Numbered from the stretch's first letter, positions 8,991-17,325 are shown. The stretch: 64,000 bases of DNA from Capnocytophaga sp. (GCF_030532915.1 NZ_JAUNKD010000001.1:62320-126319), one strand, 5' to 3'. Made by a program: numbers and translations. The notes: generated from the sequence alone by a model not told the origin.

Positions 8991-9364
8991 TTTCCTATCC
9001 TAATCTCCCCTCCTTGGGAGGGGTTGGGGGAGGAACCCACTTTTATACCCTCAATATAGATGTCGCCAAAGGCACGTTTTTCAATCTTTAAATGGTATTT
9101 TACATTTAACTTTTTGTACTCGTTACGGAAAACAGTATTGAAAAATTTTTCGGTCATTTTTTTATACACATCAGGAATGGTGTTGTCTTCAAACATCAAA
9201 TGAGGCGTACGCGTAACCACGATAAGTCCTGACTTGTTTAAATCCTCCATTGGCGTGTCTGGGCGATGTTTAAAAACTTCGCCTTTGCTCCGTGAGGGGT
9301 TTATTTTGGATTGCCCAAAACTGAACAAAGGCAACAACAATAGTGTGTAAAGTAATGATTTCAT
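8987..9364 (-). CDS. Hypothetical secreted protein with repeat-derived C-terminus
   Basis: The 125-residue product begins with a Sec signal peptide (MKSLLYTLLLLPLFSFGQ, cleavage near residue 18). The mature part has no recognised domain but contains a basic-hydrophobic segment around FFNTVFRNEYKKLNVKYHLKIE. The last 15 residues (SSPNPSQGGEIRIGN) are encoded by the palindromic element at 9004-9036, so the natural C-terminus was probably altered by insertion of that element. The function is unknown. Confidence 0.55.
   Translation of the reverse strand: MKSLLYTLLLLPLFSFGQSKINPSRSKGEVFKHRPDTPMEDLNKSGLIVVTRTPHLMFEDNTIPDVYKKMTEKFFNTVFRNEYKKLNVKYHLKIEKRAFGDIYIEGIKVGSSPNPSQGGEIRIGN
9004..9036. repeat. 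Palindromic intergenic repeat (CCCTCC...GGAGGG type)
   Basis: The core CCCCTCCTTGGGAGGGG is a near-perfect inverted repeat followed by GTTGGGGGAGG. Elements of this composition are common as short dispersed repeats in Bacteroidota. A related, more degenerate version is at 41421-41530. The element forms the 3' end of the gene at 8987-9364. Confidence 0.6.
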
Positions 9365-9541
9365 CGTTTTTTCTTTATTTTATCACAAAAATAATACCAA
9401 AATGGCGTTACCTGTACAATTTTTTCACTTGGCGTTTTAAAAAGTCCATTTGATTTTCATTTTTACCCTCTTCATACCAAAAATTTTGACTGTTAGCATT
9501 CTGCTCTCAACAAAACCCCTACAACACACTTATTATCAAAT

Positions 9542-9569
9542 AAAAAACCTCTCAAATGAGAGGCTTTTT
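9542..9569 (-). terminator. Terminator of the small lipoprotein gene
   Basis: On the minus strand the stem CCTCTC/GAGAGG with an ATTT loop is followed by a run of six T, directly after the stop at 9571. Confidence 0.75.
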
Positions 9570-9570
9570 A

Positions 9571-9963
9571 CTATTTTGCTTTCTTTTTCAGAACAACATC
9601 TATTACCATAGGAAGCGGATGTTCAACTATTTTTAACTCGTTTTTCTGATCGTTTATTTGGCATTTTCCATTTTTACCGCTTTGGTCGGTTAACACCAAA
9701 TACGGATGTTCATATATAAACGTCCCTTTGGTTGGGAAATTAAGCTCTTGTGACCCATAATTTCCTTTCAAGACCAACACAAAAGTTTTATCGGCAGAGA
9801 GGTTCAATGTGGCTGTACCTTTGTAGGTCTTCTCATTAACTTGGGCTTCCCACTCCCCTATAACGTCATCAATGGATGCAGGTTTTTGAGCCGTTTCATC
9901 ATTATTTTTAGAACAGGCAAATGTTACAAGCGCCAACAATATGGCAAAAAATGTCTTTTTCAT
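9571..9963 (-). CDS. Small lipoprotein, possibly NlpE/lipocalin-like
   Basis: The ATG at 9963 gives 130 residues beginning with a lipoprotein signal (MKKTFFAILLALVTFAC, cysteine at 17). The mature domain is mostly short beta strands with GEWEAQ, YKGTATLNLSADKTFVL and GTFIYEHPYLVL, a layout seen in NlpE-like and lipocalin-like domains, but the CxxC of NlpE is missing. I chose this start because a -7 element lies 33 nt upstream, inside the longer frame. The copper ATPase gene ends 102 nt upstream; a link with copper is only suggested by position. Confidence 0.7.
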   Translation of the reverse strand: MKKTFFAILLALVTFACSKNNDETAQKPASIDDVIGEWEAQVNEKTYKGTATLNLSADKTFVLVLKGNYGSQELNFPTKGTFIYEHPYLVLTDQSGKNGKCQINDQKNELKIVEHPLPMVIDVVLKKKAK

Positions 9964-9995
9964 CTCTTTATTAACTATTTTAACATTAAAGGCGG

Positions 9996-10003
9996 CAAAA
10001 GTA
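9996..10003 (-). promoter_or_regulatory. -7 element of the small lipoprotein gene
   Basis: The minus strand reads TACTTTTG, 33 nt before the ATG at 9963. It lies within the longer open frame and supports the internal start. Confidence 0.55.
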
Positions 10004-10065
10004 TGGAAATCTGCCGGAAAAACAAAGTTTTTTAGAGAATTTTGTGTTTTTCGTCTCAAAACAAC

Positions 10066-12459
10066 TTATTGCAGCCGTCGGGCAGCCCAATTTACGCTTA
10101 ACGTGGTGAAAAGCACAATACTAATGGAACTCAACGGCATCAAAATCGCAGCCACCAACGGCGAAAGTTGCCCCAAAACTGCAAACGAAATCCCAACGAT
10201 GTTGTATAAAAACGAAAGCACGAAACTGCTTTTTATAATCCGTATGGCTTTTTCGGAAAGTGCCAAAAACGTTTTTAAATCTTTTATCTTGGTAGAATCC
10301 ATAATGCCGTCACAAGCGGGCGAAAACACATTCACGTTTTCAGCCAGTGCCAGCCCTACATCACTCTGTTTCAGAGCTCCTGCATCGTTGAGTCCGTCAC
10401 CCACCATCATCACTTTTTTTCCTTTTTGTTGTAGTGAATGCACGTAATGCAGCTTGTCGTCGGGTTTTTGATTAAACAAAATCTGCGAATTGGCGGGAAG
10501 TAATTTTTCTAACGTAAGTCGCTCACTTTCATTATCTCCCGACAAAACAACCAATTGATACTTCGTTGCCAATGAAGCGAACAATTCCGAAATACCTTTT
10601 CGATACGAATTGTGAAGTACAAAACACCCCTTATAAACCCCGCCAAGCGCAATATGCACACTGGTTTTGAGATTTTTAGCATCAGTTTGTTTGCCCACAA
10701 ATGCAGCCGAACCGATTTTGACCCTTACGCCATCAGCCTGTGATTCAATGCCTTTTCCGGTAATTTCTTTAAAATCAAGCACCGCAACCGATTTGGTGGC
10801 ATCTTGCAAATAATCATAAATCTGACGGCTAAGCGGGTGATTTGAATTTCGCAAAGTGTTTTTTACAATACACTGTTCCTCAGCTGATAACAAATCACCT
10901 TCGTAGGTTAAATCGGATTTATTGGCGGTGGTTATGGTTCCGGTTTTGTCAAAAATAATCGTGTCAATTTTCGCCATTTTTTCAATTACCTTGCTGTTTT
11001 TCAGGTATAATTTTCGGCGCCCGAAAATGCGCAACATATTGCCCAAGGTGAAAGGCGCCGAAATTGCCAACGCACAAGGGCAGGCAATGATGAGCACCGC
11101 CGTGAAAACATTCATCGCCATTACAGGCTCGGAAAGCCCCCAGTAAGCGCGCAGTATCCACACCAAAAGCGAAACGAAAGCCACCACCAGAATTACGATG
11201 GTAAAACGCCTGCTCACCTTGTCGGTCAGGGTTTTAAAACGGTCGTCTTTATCTTTACTGAAAATTTCATTGCTCCAAAGTTGGGTTAAATAACTTTGCG
11301 AAATTTCTTTAAGTGCCTCAACCTCAATAGCGCCTTGCGTTTGTTTTCCGCCGGCAAAAAGTTTATCGCCGCTGTTTTTTTGCACCGGATTGGCCTCGCC
11401 CGTTACAAAACTGTAATCAATGTTGGCTTCGCCCCGAATCAAAACGGCATCAACCGGAATCAGTTCCTGATTGCGAATTAACAATCGGTCACCGGGCTTA
11501 ATATCATACACTTGCACGCTTTCTTCTTTTCTGCCGGGCAAAATTTTGGTAATCCCGATAGGGAAATAGCTTTTGTAATCCCGCTCAAAGGAAAGAAAAT
11601 TGTAGGTGCGTTGCTGAAAAAATTTACCGATTAACAGCAAAAAAACCAAACTGTTCAAGCTGTCAAAAAAACCTTGTCCGGCATCGGTTAGTATGTCGTA
11701 ACAACTGCGCACAAACATCGCTAAAATGCCCAGCGCCAGCGGAATATCAATGTTTAAAATCCGATTTTTAATGCCTTTGTAAGCCGAAATAAAATAATCA
11801 GAAGCCGAATAAAACATCACCGGCAACGACAAAACGAACATTATCCAACGGAAAAACGATTTGTACTGCTCAAACCAAAATTCTTCCGTTTCAAAATATT
11901 CCGGAAAGGAAAGCAACATCACATTCCCGAAGGCAAATGCAGCAACACCTAACTTATAGTAAATCTGCCTATTAGGTCGATTTTTCTTCCCTTGATAATC
12001 TTCCAGACTGATGTAGGGCGCATAACCGATATTTGCCAGCAAAACCACCAATTCTTTAAGGGAAATTTTCTCTGAATTGTAAGTAATTCGCACCGTTTTT
12101 TCAGGAAAATTTACCAATGCACCTCCCACGCCCGAATGCAATCTGTCCAGATTTTCAAGCACCCAAATACACGAACTACAATGAATATGAGGAATATACA
12201 GATTCACAATTTGCACATTTCCGTCATTAAATTCAAGTAATTTTTCTACAATTTTTTCATTCTCCAAAAAGGAAAATTTTTCAAGTGCCTCTTCGGGTCG
12301 CGCCCCCGGATTTTGCGCTATATCGTAATATGAAGTCAGGTTGTTTTCCGATAAAATTTCATAAACCGTTTTGCAACCCAAACAACAAAAATCCTTATCA
12401 TCAACTACAAACGGCTGACTATCACAATCATTCCCGCAATGATAGCAAGTTTTAATCAT
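10066..12459 (-). CDS. Copper-translocating P-type ATPase, CcoI/FixI type
   Basis: This 797-residue inner-membrane pump probably moves copper toward the periplasm for cbb3-type oxidase assembly. The N-terminus has an extra cysteine-rich segment (CYHCGNDC at 5-12, then FCCLGC) typical of CcoI-like pumps, followed by an HMA domain with the CSSC metal site (near 94-97). About eight membrane segments follow. The metal-site motif CPC is at 460-462 and the phosphorylated aspartate is D504 (DKTGT). The hinge motif GDGLNDAGAL is near the end. It is divergent from a Crp/Fnr gene, the usual arrangement for cbb3 regulation, but no cco structural genes are in the window. Confidence 0.9.
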   Translation of the reverse strand: MIKTCYHCGNDCDSQPFVVDDKDFCCLGCKTVYEILSENNLTSYYDIAQNPGARPEEALEKFSFLENEKIVEKLLEFNDGNVQIVNLYIPHIHCSSCIWVLENLDRLHSGVGGALVNFPEKTVRITYNSEKISLKELVVLLANIGYAPYISLEDYQGKKNRPNRQIYYKLGVAAFAFGNVMLLSFPEYFETEEFWFEQYKSFFRWIMFVLSLPVMFYSASDYFISAYKGIKNRILNIDIPLALGILAMFVRSCYDILTDAGQGFFDSLNSLVFLLLIGKFFQQRTYNFLSFERDYKSYFPIGITKILPGRKEESVQVYDIKPGDRLLIRNQELIPVDAVLIRGEANIDYSFVTGEANPVQKNSGDKLFAGGKQTQGAIEVEALKEISQSYLTQLWSNEIFSKDKDDRFKTLTDKVSRRFTIVILVVAFVSLLVWILRAYWGLSEPVMAMNVFTAVLIIACPCALAISAPFTLGNMLRIFGRRKLYLKNSKVIEKMAKIDTIIFDKTGTITTANKSDLTYEGDLLSAEEQCIVKNTLRNSNHPLSRQIYDYLQDATKSVAVLDFKEITGKGIESQADGVRVKIGSAAFVGKQTDAKNLKTSVHIALGGVYKGCFVLHNSYRKGISELFASLATKYQLVVLSGDNESERLTLEKLLPANSQILFNQKPDDKLHYVHSLQQKGKKVMMVGDGLNDAGALKQSDVGLALAENVNVFSPACDGIMDSTKIKDLKTFLALSEKAIRIIKSSFVLSFLYNIVGISFAVLGQLSPLVAAILMPLSSISIVLFTTLSVNWAARRLQ

Positions 12460-12544
12460 ATATTATGTTCTCCACATTTTACGGCAGAAAAAGCCCCTAT
12501 GAAGGCATTTGCACGTCCTGCCCGTATTTTCAAAAAATCTGTTG

Positions 12545-12552
12545 CAAAGATA
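12545..12552 (-). promoter_or_regulatory. -7 element of the copper ATPase gene
   Basis: The minus strand reads TATCTTTG, 85 nt upstream of the ATPase ATG and back to back with the Crp/Fnr promoter 32 nt away. Both genes may be controlled from this shared region. No Fnr-like dyad was recognised. Confidence 0.5.
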
Positions 12553-12583
12553 AAAAAATAATGCAACTTTTCGGTAAATTTCC

Positions 12584-12591
12584 TATCTTTG
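12584..12591 (+). promoter_or_regulatory. -7 element of the Crp/Fnr gene
   Basis: TATCTTTG lies 22 nt before the ATG at 12614, giving a short leader. Confidence 0.55.
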
Positions 12592-12613
12592 CAAAACAAA
12601 CAAAACGAAGTTT

Positions 12614-13309
12614 ATGCCCGAACAAAACCATTGCAACCAATGTGCCATACACAACAACAATCCGCTTAAAATGCTTCAAGATGAGCAACTTCACGATGTT
12701 TCGCGATGCAAAACAAACATCGTTTTTGAAAAAGGAGATGTCATCTTTAAAGAAGGAAGCACACTTGCCGGCGTTTATTGCATTAGCCAAGGATTTTGCA
12801 AGCTGAGTAAGTTATGCCCCAACGGAAAAATTCAGATTGTGCGTTTTGCTTGCAAGGGCGACATTTTGGGACAGCGAAGCGTGATTTCGCGTGAAGCCGT
12901 AAACCTCACAGCCACAGCGCTTACCCACGTAAAAGCGTGTTTTATACCGAAAGATATTATTTTTGAATCATTCGCTTCAAACGGAAAATTTTCTACCGAA
13001 ATTTTCCGAAATGTGTGCAGTGAACTGCGCAAAGCCGATGACGCCATTGTTGATTTTGCCCAAAAAACAGCCAAACAGCGGCTGGCAAGTTCGCTACTTT
13101 TTTTAGAAGAAATTTTCGGGAAAGACCCTCAAGCCTTTATCAACGTGCAACTTTCACGCGAAGAAATTGGCAATATGATTGGCTCGGCTACCGAATCGCT
13201 CATTCGGATGCTGTCCGATTTTACAAAAAACAAGTGGATTGAAACCCACTCAAAACGAATTAAAATACTTGACAGAAAGCAATTAGAAAAAATATCATTC
13301 GGAGACTAA
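12614..13309 (+). CDS. Crp/Fnr family transcription regulator, cysteine-rich
   Basis: The 231-residue protein has a cyclic-nucleotide-binding-like beta barrel (about 25-125), a dimerisation helix, and a C-terminal winged helix (VQLSREEIGNMIGSATESLIRML, about 175-200). Nine cysteines are visible, including C7 and C10 in an N-terminal CNQC and C109 in the barrel. E. coli FNR holds an oxygen-sensing 4Fe-4S cluster with three N-terminal and one internal cysteine, so an iron-sulfur or redox sensor is plausible here but spacing differs. It is divergent from the copper ATPase, which it may regulate. The next gene follows after 4 nt. Confidence 0.88.
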   Translation: MPEQNHCNQCAIHNNNPLKMLQDEQLHDVSRCKTNIVFEKGDVIFKEGSTLAGVYCISQGFCKLSKLCPNGKIQIVRFACKGDILGQRSVISREAVNLTATALTHVKACFIPKDIIFESFASNGKFSTEIFRNVCSELRKADDAIVDFAQKTAKQRLASSLLFLEEIFGKDPQAFINVQLSREEIGNMIGSATESLIRMLSDFTKNKWIETHSKRIKILDRKQLEKISFGD

Positions 13310-13313
13310 AACA

Positions 13314-13808
13314 ATGAAAATCTTATATTTACACGGGCTGGATAGTTTTCTGCAAGACGACCGTCGTGTTGTTTTGCAAACTTTCGGAACAGTACTCGCC
13401 CCCATATTGGATTACAAAAATACGCCCAATCTTTTTCAAAAACTACAAAACGAATTTACTGATGTTCAAGCCATTATCGGGTCAAGTGTCGGCGGACTGG
13501 CAACCTATTATTTAGCGCAAGCCCTCAATAAACCTTGCCTGCTGTTCAATCCGGCACTGAATTTCAGAGACCAACTGCCTATTAACACCGCATTTAACCC
13601 CTCATACTCCGGTTATATGCGTCTTGTAATCGGGCTACGTGACGAAGTTATTCCGGCTTGGGAAGTTGTTGATATTGTGAAGAATGACATTTTGGAAAAT
13701 CAAAACATTGACATTCAGCTCATCAGCAGAATGAAACATTCGTATCCCATTTCAATTTTTCAAGAAGAAGTTTCAATCTTCTTTACAAAATTGGCTTCTT
13801 TATCATAA
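13314..13808 (+). CDS. YqiA/YcfP-type alpha/beta hydrolase
   Basis: This 164-residue protein starts MKILYLHGLDS, typical of the YqiA/YcfP esterase-like family. The nucleophile elbow is GSSVGG (residues 56-61, S58). A histidine in the C-terminal segment RMKHSYP and an aspartate in GLRDEVIP are the likely other triad members. It lacks a signal peptide and is probably cytoplasmic. It starts 4 nt after the Crp/Fnr gene, so the two are probably co-transcribed, although a functional link is unclear. Confidence 0.8.
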   Translation: MKILYLHGLDSFLQDDRRVVLQTFGTVLAPILDYKNTPNLFQKLQNEFTDVQAIIGSSVGGLATYYLAQALNKPCLLFNPALNFRDQLPINTAFNPSYSGYMRLVIGLRDEVIPAWEVVDIVKNDILENQNIDIQLISRMKHSYPISIFQEEVSIFFTKLASLS

Positions 13809-13839
13809 AAAAAGGTTTCCATTACTGGAAACCTTTTTT
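13807..13839. terminator. Terminator after the YqiA-like gene
   Basis: The stem AAAAGGTTTCC/GGAAACCTTTT with a 6-nt loop is flanked by A and T runs, so it can work for both the plus-strand hydrolase and the convergent lipoprotein gene. Confidence 0.8.
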
Positions 13840-13873
13840 CAAATAATTCTAAACATTTAACTATGAACTTCGT

Positions 13874-14338
13874 TTATTTCGACTGAAATTCAGAAATTTT
13901 TTGCATCCACTCCGACCATTTTGTAGCATCTTCCGGAGTTAATTTAGTGGCTACATCTTGCATTTTTGTTTGCCACTCAGCTGCTTTTGCCTGTAACTCT
14001 TGAATTTTGTCAGCACTGCCTGATTTTACGGCTTCAGCTGCATCTTTCAAATACGTAGCATACTCATCAGCTACTTTTTGAACATCGGCACTCCCGAATT
14101 TAGGCACTTCAATTCCGGATATCATATCCTTCATTTTATCTTGCATATTATCAACTGCTTGTCCGGCTTCTTCTTTCATTTGGTTCATTTTATCTCCCAT
14201 TTGATCCATTGCATCACCGGCTTCTTGTTGCATTTGTTCCATTGTGTCAGTCGCACTTTTTTTGGCTTGGTTAAAATTATCACACGAAACCATTGCCATA
14301 ATGGCAACTGATGCTAAACTTACTGCTATTTTTTTCAT
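13874..14338 (-). CDS. Coiled-coil lipoprotein
   Basis: The product has 154 residues with a lipoprotein signal ending at C19 (AMVSC). The mature part is almost entirely helical: residues 25-75 form heptad-like repeats rich in Met, Gln, Asp and Glu (units such as MEQMQQEAGDAMDQMGDKM). A second helical block, about 90-150, resembles DUF-type four-helix lipoproteins found in many Flavobacteriia. No enzyme motif is present. It is probably anchored in a membrane facing the periplasm, and has its own promoter. Confidence 0.75.
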   Translation of the reverse strand: MKKIAVSLASVAIMAMVSCDNFNQAKKSATDTMEQMQQEAGDAMDQMGDKMNQMKEEAGQAVDNMQDKMKDMISGIEVPKFGSADVQKVADEYATYLKDAAEAVKSGSADKIQELQAKAAEWQTKMQDVATKLTPEDATKWSEWMQKISEFQSK

Positions 14339-14369
14339 TGGTGTTTATTTTTAAATTACTTAACTGGGG

Positions 14370-14377
14370 CAAAGGTA
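14370..14377 (-). promoter_or_regulatory. -7 element of the coiled-coil lipoprotein gene
   Basis: The minus strand reads TACCTTTG, 31 nt before the ATG at 14338. Confidence 0.55.
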
Positions 14378-14427
14378 ATCCATTTTTTTAGAAAAAAAAG
14401 TTTTTTTTCGATTTTTTTCAAAAACAA

Positions 14428-16398
14428 TCAATTAATTACGCGATTAAGCCGTTTGCCCAGTATTTTTTGAAGCTGAATGTAATTCATCACCTCTTCCAGC
14501 ATTTCACGTTTTTGGTTTTCGTCAGAAGTAGGAAGATTTTTCATCACGTTTTCTATCAGATGACTAACAAGTAACTTACGGATATTCAATATGATATCTG
14601 AAACTGCCAAATCAATATTAGCATCTTTGTCTTTCGGAACGATGTCTTTACGAAGCCAATCGTGCAATTGCAAATTTTCGTCTTCCATAATGATTTGCGA
14701 CACTTTTTGGCTGAGTTCCATCGGCAATTCATTGATGAAACCGCTGAGCTCGTAAGCCGATTCGTTTTCGCTTAACTTGCTTATTACCAACTCATAAATA
14801 GTTTTAAAATCGGGATTGGCAAACTGAATTTCGTCTTCTTGCAATTCCAGATAAATTTTTTCATACACTTTGAGTTCCTGCTGGATTTTTTTCTCTTCCA
14901 ACTTGCCTTCTTCATCGATTTGCAAAACAGAATCGGTAAACACACACGAGCGATTTCCGTACAAAAGCAAATGCTTAATAAGGTCGTGTTCAAGCACTTC
15001 CAACCGATTGACGGTCATTCTCGCCTGCTCTTCCTTGCTTCGGGTAACTTCAAGGGTTTGGTGTTTTTTGCGTTCGGTTTTTTGCCCTTGGTACAAATCT
15101 TTTTTCAGTATTTGCGAAAGGGTCGAAAACAACACATTTTCAGATACTTCCATAATCGAAGCACATTCCCGCACATAAACTTCCTGTTTAATTAAGTCCG
15201 AAATTTTAGAAATGCTCTCAACAATATCGCGTACGGTTTCGGCTTTTTTAATCGGGTCATTTTTAGCTTCTTGCATCAACAACGAAGCCTTAAAGCGGAT
15301 AAAATCGGTAGCGTTTTCTTCCAGATACAACACCAAATCTTCGTATGCCGTTTTTCGGGCAAAACTATCGGGGTCTTCGCCTTCCGGAAAGGTGCAAATA
15401 CGCACGTTCATTCCTTGTTCCAAAATCAAATCCACTCCGCGAAGTGAGGCTCTAAGTCCCGCAGCATCACCATCATAAAGCATCGTGATATTGGGCGTAA
15501 GCCGATTGATAAGCCGAATTTGCTCGGGCGTGAGTGCCGTTCCGCTCGAAGCCACCACGTTTTCAATGCCTTTTTGGTGCAGCTGAATCACATCGGTGTA
15601 GCCCTCAACCAGATAGCAATTATCCGCCTTGGCGATGGCTTGCTTGGCGTGGTAAATTCCGTAGAGGATTTTGCTTTTGTGATAGATGTCGCTCTCGGGC
15701 GAATTGAGGTATTTGGCGGCTTTTTTGTCCTGCGTGAGGATGCGCCCGCCGAAGCCCAGCACGCGTCCGCTCATTGAGTGAATGGGGAACATCACCCGCC
15801 CTTTGAAGCGGTCAAATTTTTTGTCTTCCTTGACGATGGTCAGCCCCGTTTTTTCCAGAAATTCAAGCTGATAGCCGTTTTTCAGAGCGGCATCGGTGAA
15901 GGCTATCCATTCATTGGGCGAGTAACCCAATCGGAATTTTTTGATGGTTTCGGGCGTAAATCCGCGTTCCTTGAAGTAAGTCAGCCCGATGGCTTTTCCT
16001 TCTTCGGTTTGGGTGAGGGTTTCCTCAAAGAATTTTTGAGCGTATTCCGAAACGATGTACAAACTTTCGCGTTCGTTTGCTTTTTCTTTCTCTTCGGAAG
16101 AAATTTCGGTTTCTTCGATTTCGATATGATATTTTTTTGCCAAATACCGTAGGGCTTCCGGATAGGTAAAATGCTCGTGTTCCATCAGAAAAGCGATGGC
16201 GTTGCCTCCCTTTCCGGAAGAAAAATCCTTCCAGATTTGCTTAACGGGCGAGACCATAAAACTGGGCGTTCGTTCGTTTGAAAACGGACTGAGACCCTTA
16301 TAGTTAGACCCCGCCTTTTTCAGCTGAACGAAATCGCCAATGACCTCCTCCACCCGCATTTGGTCGTAAATCTTATCAATGGTATTTTTTGAAATCAA
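14428..16398 (-). CDS. dnaG: DNA primase DnaG
   Basis: DnaG makes RNA primers at the replication fork. The 656 residues comprise an N-terminal CHC2-type fold (1-100), the RNA polymerase core with the TOPRIM signature LVEGYTDVIQLH and the acidic LYDGDAAGLRA, and a C-terminal helicase-interaction domain. The zinc ligands are absent: where the family has cysteines and a histidine, this protein has SPFSNERTPSF and WKDFSSGKGG. The same substitution appears to be general in flavobacterial DnaG. It is transcribed away from the YbjQ gene, with a repeat array upstream. Confidence 0.94.
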   Translation of the reverse strand: MISKNTIDKIYDQMRVEEVIGDFVQLKKAGSNYKGLSPFSNERTPSFMVSPVKQIWKDFSSGKGGNAIAFLMEHEHFTYPEALRYLAKKYHIEIEETEISSEEKEKANERESLYIVSEYAQKFFEETLTQTEEGKAIGLTYFKERGFTPETIKKFRLGYSPNEWIAFTDAALKNGYQLEFLEKTGLTIVKEDKKFDRFKGRVMFPIHSMSGRVLGFGGRILTQDKKAAKYLNSPESDIYHKSKILYGIYHAKQAIAKADNCYLVEGYTDVIQLHQKGIENVVASSGTALTPEQIRLINRLTPNITMLYDGDAAGLRASLRGVDLILEQGMNVRICTFPEGEDPDSFARKTAYEDLVLYLEENATDFIRFKASLLMQEAKNDPIKKAETVRDIVESISKISDLIKQEVYVRECASIMEVSENVLFSTLSQILKKDLYQGQKTERKKHQTLEVTRSKEEQARMTVNRLEVLEHDLIKHLLLYGNRSCVFTDSVLQIDEEGKLEEKKIQQELKVYEKIYLELQEDEIQFANPDFKTIYELVISKLSENESAYELSGFINELPMELSQKVSQIIMEDENLQLHDWLRKDIVPKDKDANIDLAVSDIILNIRKLLVSHLIENVMKNLPTSDENQKREMLEEVMNYIQLQKILGKRLNRVIN

Positions 16399-16418
16399 CA
16401 GAAAACGATTTTAAAAAA

Positions 16419-16578
16419 TTTGAAATAGTCTGAGATGGTTTGAGGTTGTTTGAAAGTTTGACATTGTTTGAAAATTGTTTGAAAAACAGAAAATAAAATT
16501 TCAAACCATCTCAAACGCGAAGCCTCAAACCAATTCAAACGCAACGCTTCAAACGTGAAACCACCTCAAACGCTTCAA
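16419..16578. repeat. Opposed arrays of GTTTGA / TCAAAC words
   Basis: Six TTTGA words (starts 16419, 16439, 16449, 16457, 16467, 16478) are followed by seven TCAAA words (starts 16501, 16511, 16525, 16535, 16549, 16566, 16574). Many are spaced by about 10 or 14 nt. Together they make an imperfect large inverted repeat between the dnaG start and the end of the YbjQ gene. A smaller TCAAA array is at 17945-17977. Its role is unknown. Confidence 0.7.
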
Positions 16579-16589
16579 ACCTAAAAACA

Positions 16590-16907
16590 CTAAATCACTA
16601 CGGCGGTTCCGCTGGCGGTAACCATTAACATTCCGCCGCTGCTGCCTACGGTTTCGTAATCCAAATCGATGCCCACAATGGCGTTGGCTCCCATTGCCGA
16701 AGCCCGTTGTTGCATCTCGGCGAGCGCTGAATTTTTGGCTTCGATAAGCACTTTTTCATACGTTGAGGAACGTCCGCCGAAAAAATCGGTCAGCCCCGCC
16801 ATAAAATCTTTAATGGCATTCGCCCCGATGATGGTTTCGCCCGTTACGATGCCTTTATATTCCTTGATTGGATGTCCTTCCAATACAGGTGTTGTGGATA
16901 AAATCAT
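16590..16907 (-). CDS. YbjQ/UPF0145 family protein
   Basis: The 105-residue product matches the YbjQ (UPF0145, heavy-metal-binding-like) family: [19 protein letters not shown] at the start, [12 protein letters not shown], then the [17 protein letters not shown] segment and a glycine-rich C-terminus with TASGTAVVI. The family forms pentamers; its function is unknown. It has its own promoter at 16932-16939 and ends next to the GTTTGA arrays. Confidence 0.88.
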   Translation of the reverse strand: MILSTTPVLEGHPIKEYKGIVTGETIIGANAIKDFMAGLTDFFGGRSSTYEKVLIEAKNSALAEMQQRASAMGANAIVGIDLDYETVGSSGGMLMVTASGTAVVI

Positions 16908-16931
16908 TGTTTGTTTGTTTTAATTTTTGCA

Positions 16932-16939
16932 CAAAGATA
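16932..16939 (-). promoter_or_regulatory. -7 element of the YbjQ gene
   Basis: The minus strand reads TATCTTTG, 24 nt before the ATG at 16907. Confidence 0.55.
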
Positions 16940-17046
16940 GTAAATGTATTGTAAAACCCAATTAAACAAATGAAATATTTCTGTTTTTAACTAACTGTAA
17001 CGTATTTATTTACAGCAGTCTATACACAATTTATCTTTTTGTTTCT

Positions 17047-17086
17047 GTTCTTTTGTCTTGAAACAAAAGAACCAAAAATTCAAGAC
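17047..17086 (+). repeat. Structured intergenic repeat with possible pseudoknot
   Basis: GTTCTTTTGT (17047-17056) pairs perfectly with ACAAAAGAAC (17063-17072), and the 6-nt loop CTTGAA is perfectly complementary to TTCAAG at 17079-17084 (extendable to GTCTTGAA/TTCAAGAC). This is the geometry of an H-type pseudoknot, or of two competing hairpins. I recall similar words from intergenic regions of other Bacteroidota, so it may be a dispersed repeat. Confidence 0.5.
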
Positions 17087-17291
17087 TTTGGATACTTCGC
17101 TAAAAATCAGATAAATTTCGCTGAAAATCTCCAAACTTGCTCCCTGCGGTCGCTTCAGACAGTGGAGATTTTCCACACTTCATTCATTGATTTTTTTGAC
17201 GCTTCGTCTCCAAGGTCGAAAATCACTCTTGAAAATAGCAACAATTTAAAATGGATTAGCTTTATGGACAAAAAAACTGTGAATCCATAAA

Positions 17292-17318
17292 AAAACCGCC
17301 TTTGAAAAAGACGGTTTA
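17292..17318 (-). terminator. Terminator of the 4-TM protein gene
   Basis: On the minus strand AACCGTC pairs with GGCGGTT (one G-U pair) around a 9-nt loop and is followed by seven T. Confidence 0.7.
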
Positions 17319-17325
17319 TATTTCT

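Larger units (their letters stand above)
16908..17325. other. 418-nt gap between the YbjQ and 4-TM genes
   Basis: It contains the YbjQ promoter, the possible pseudoknot repeat (17047-17086) with its less structured continuation to about 17270, and the terminator of the membrane protein gene. An 83-codon frame crosses it but looks non-coding. Confidence 0.6.

Noticed and set aside
9941..10447. 168-codon plus-strand frame
   Set aside because: It is a shadow of the copper ATPase and small lipoprotein genes on the minus strand.
17039..17290. 83-codon frame on the plus strand
   Set aside because: It runs through the structured repeat and has no start signal; the sequence is better explained as non-coding repeat.
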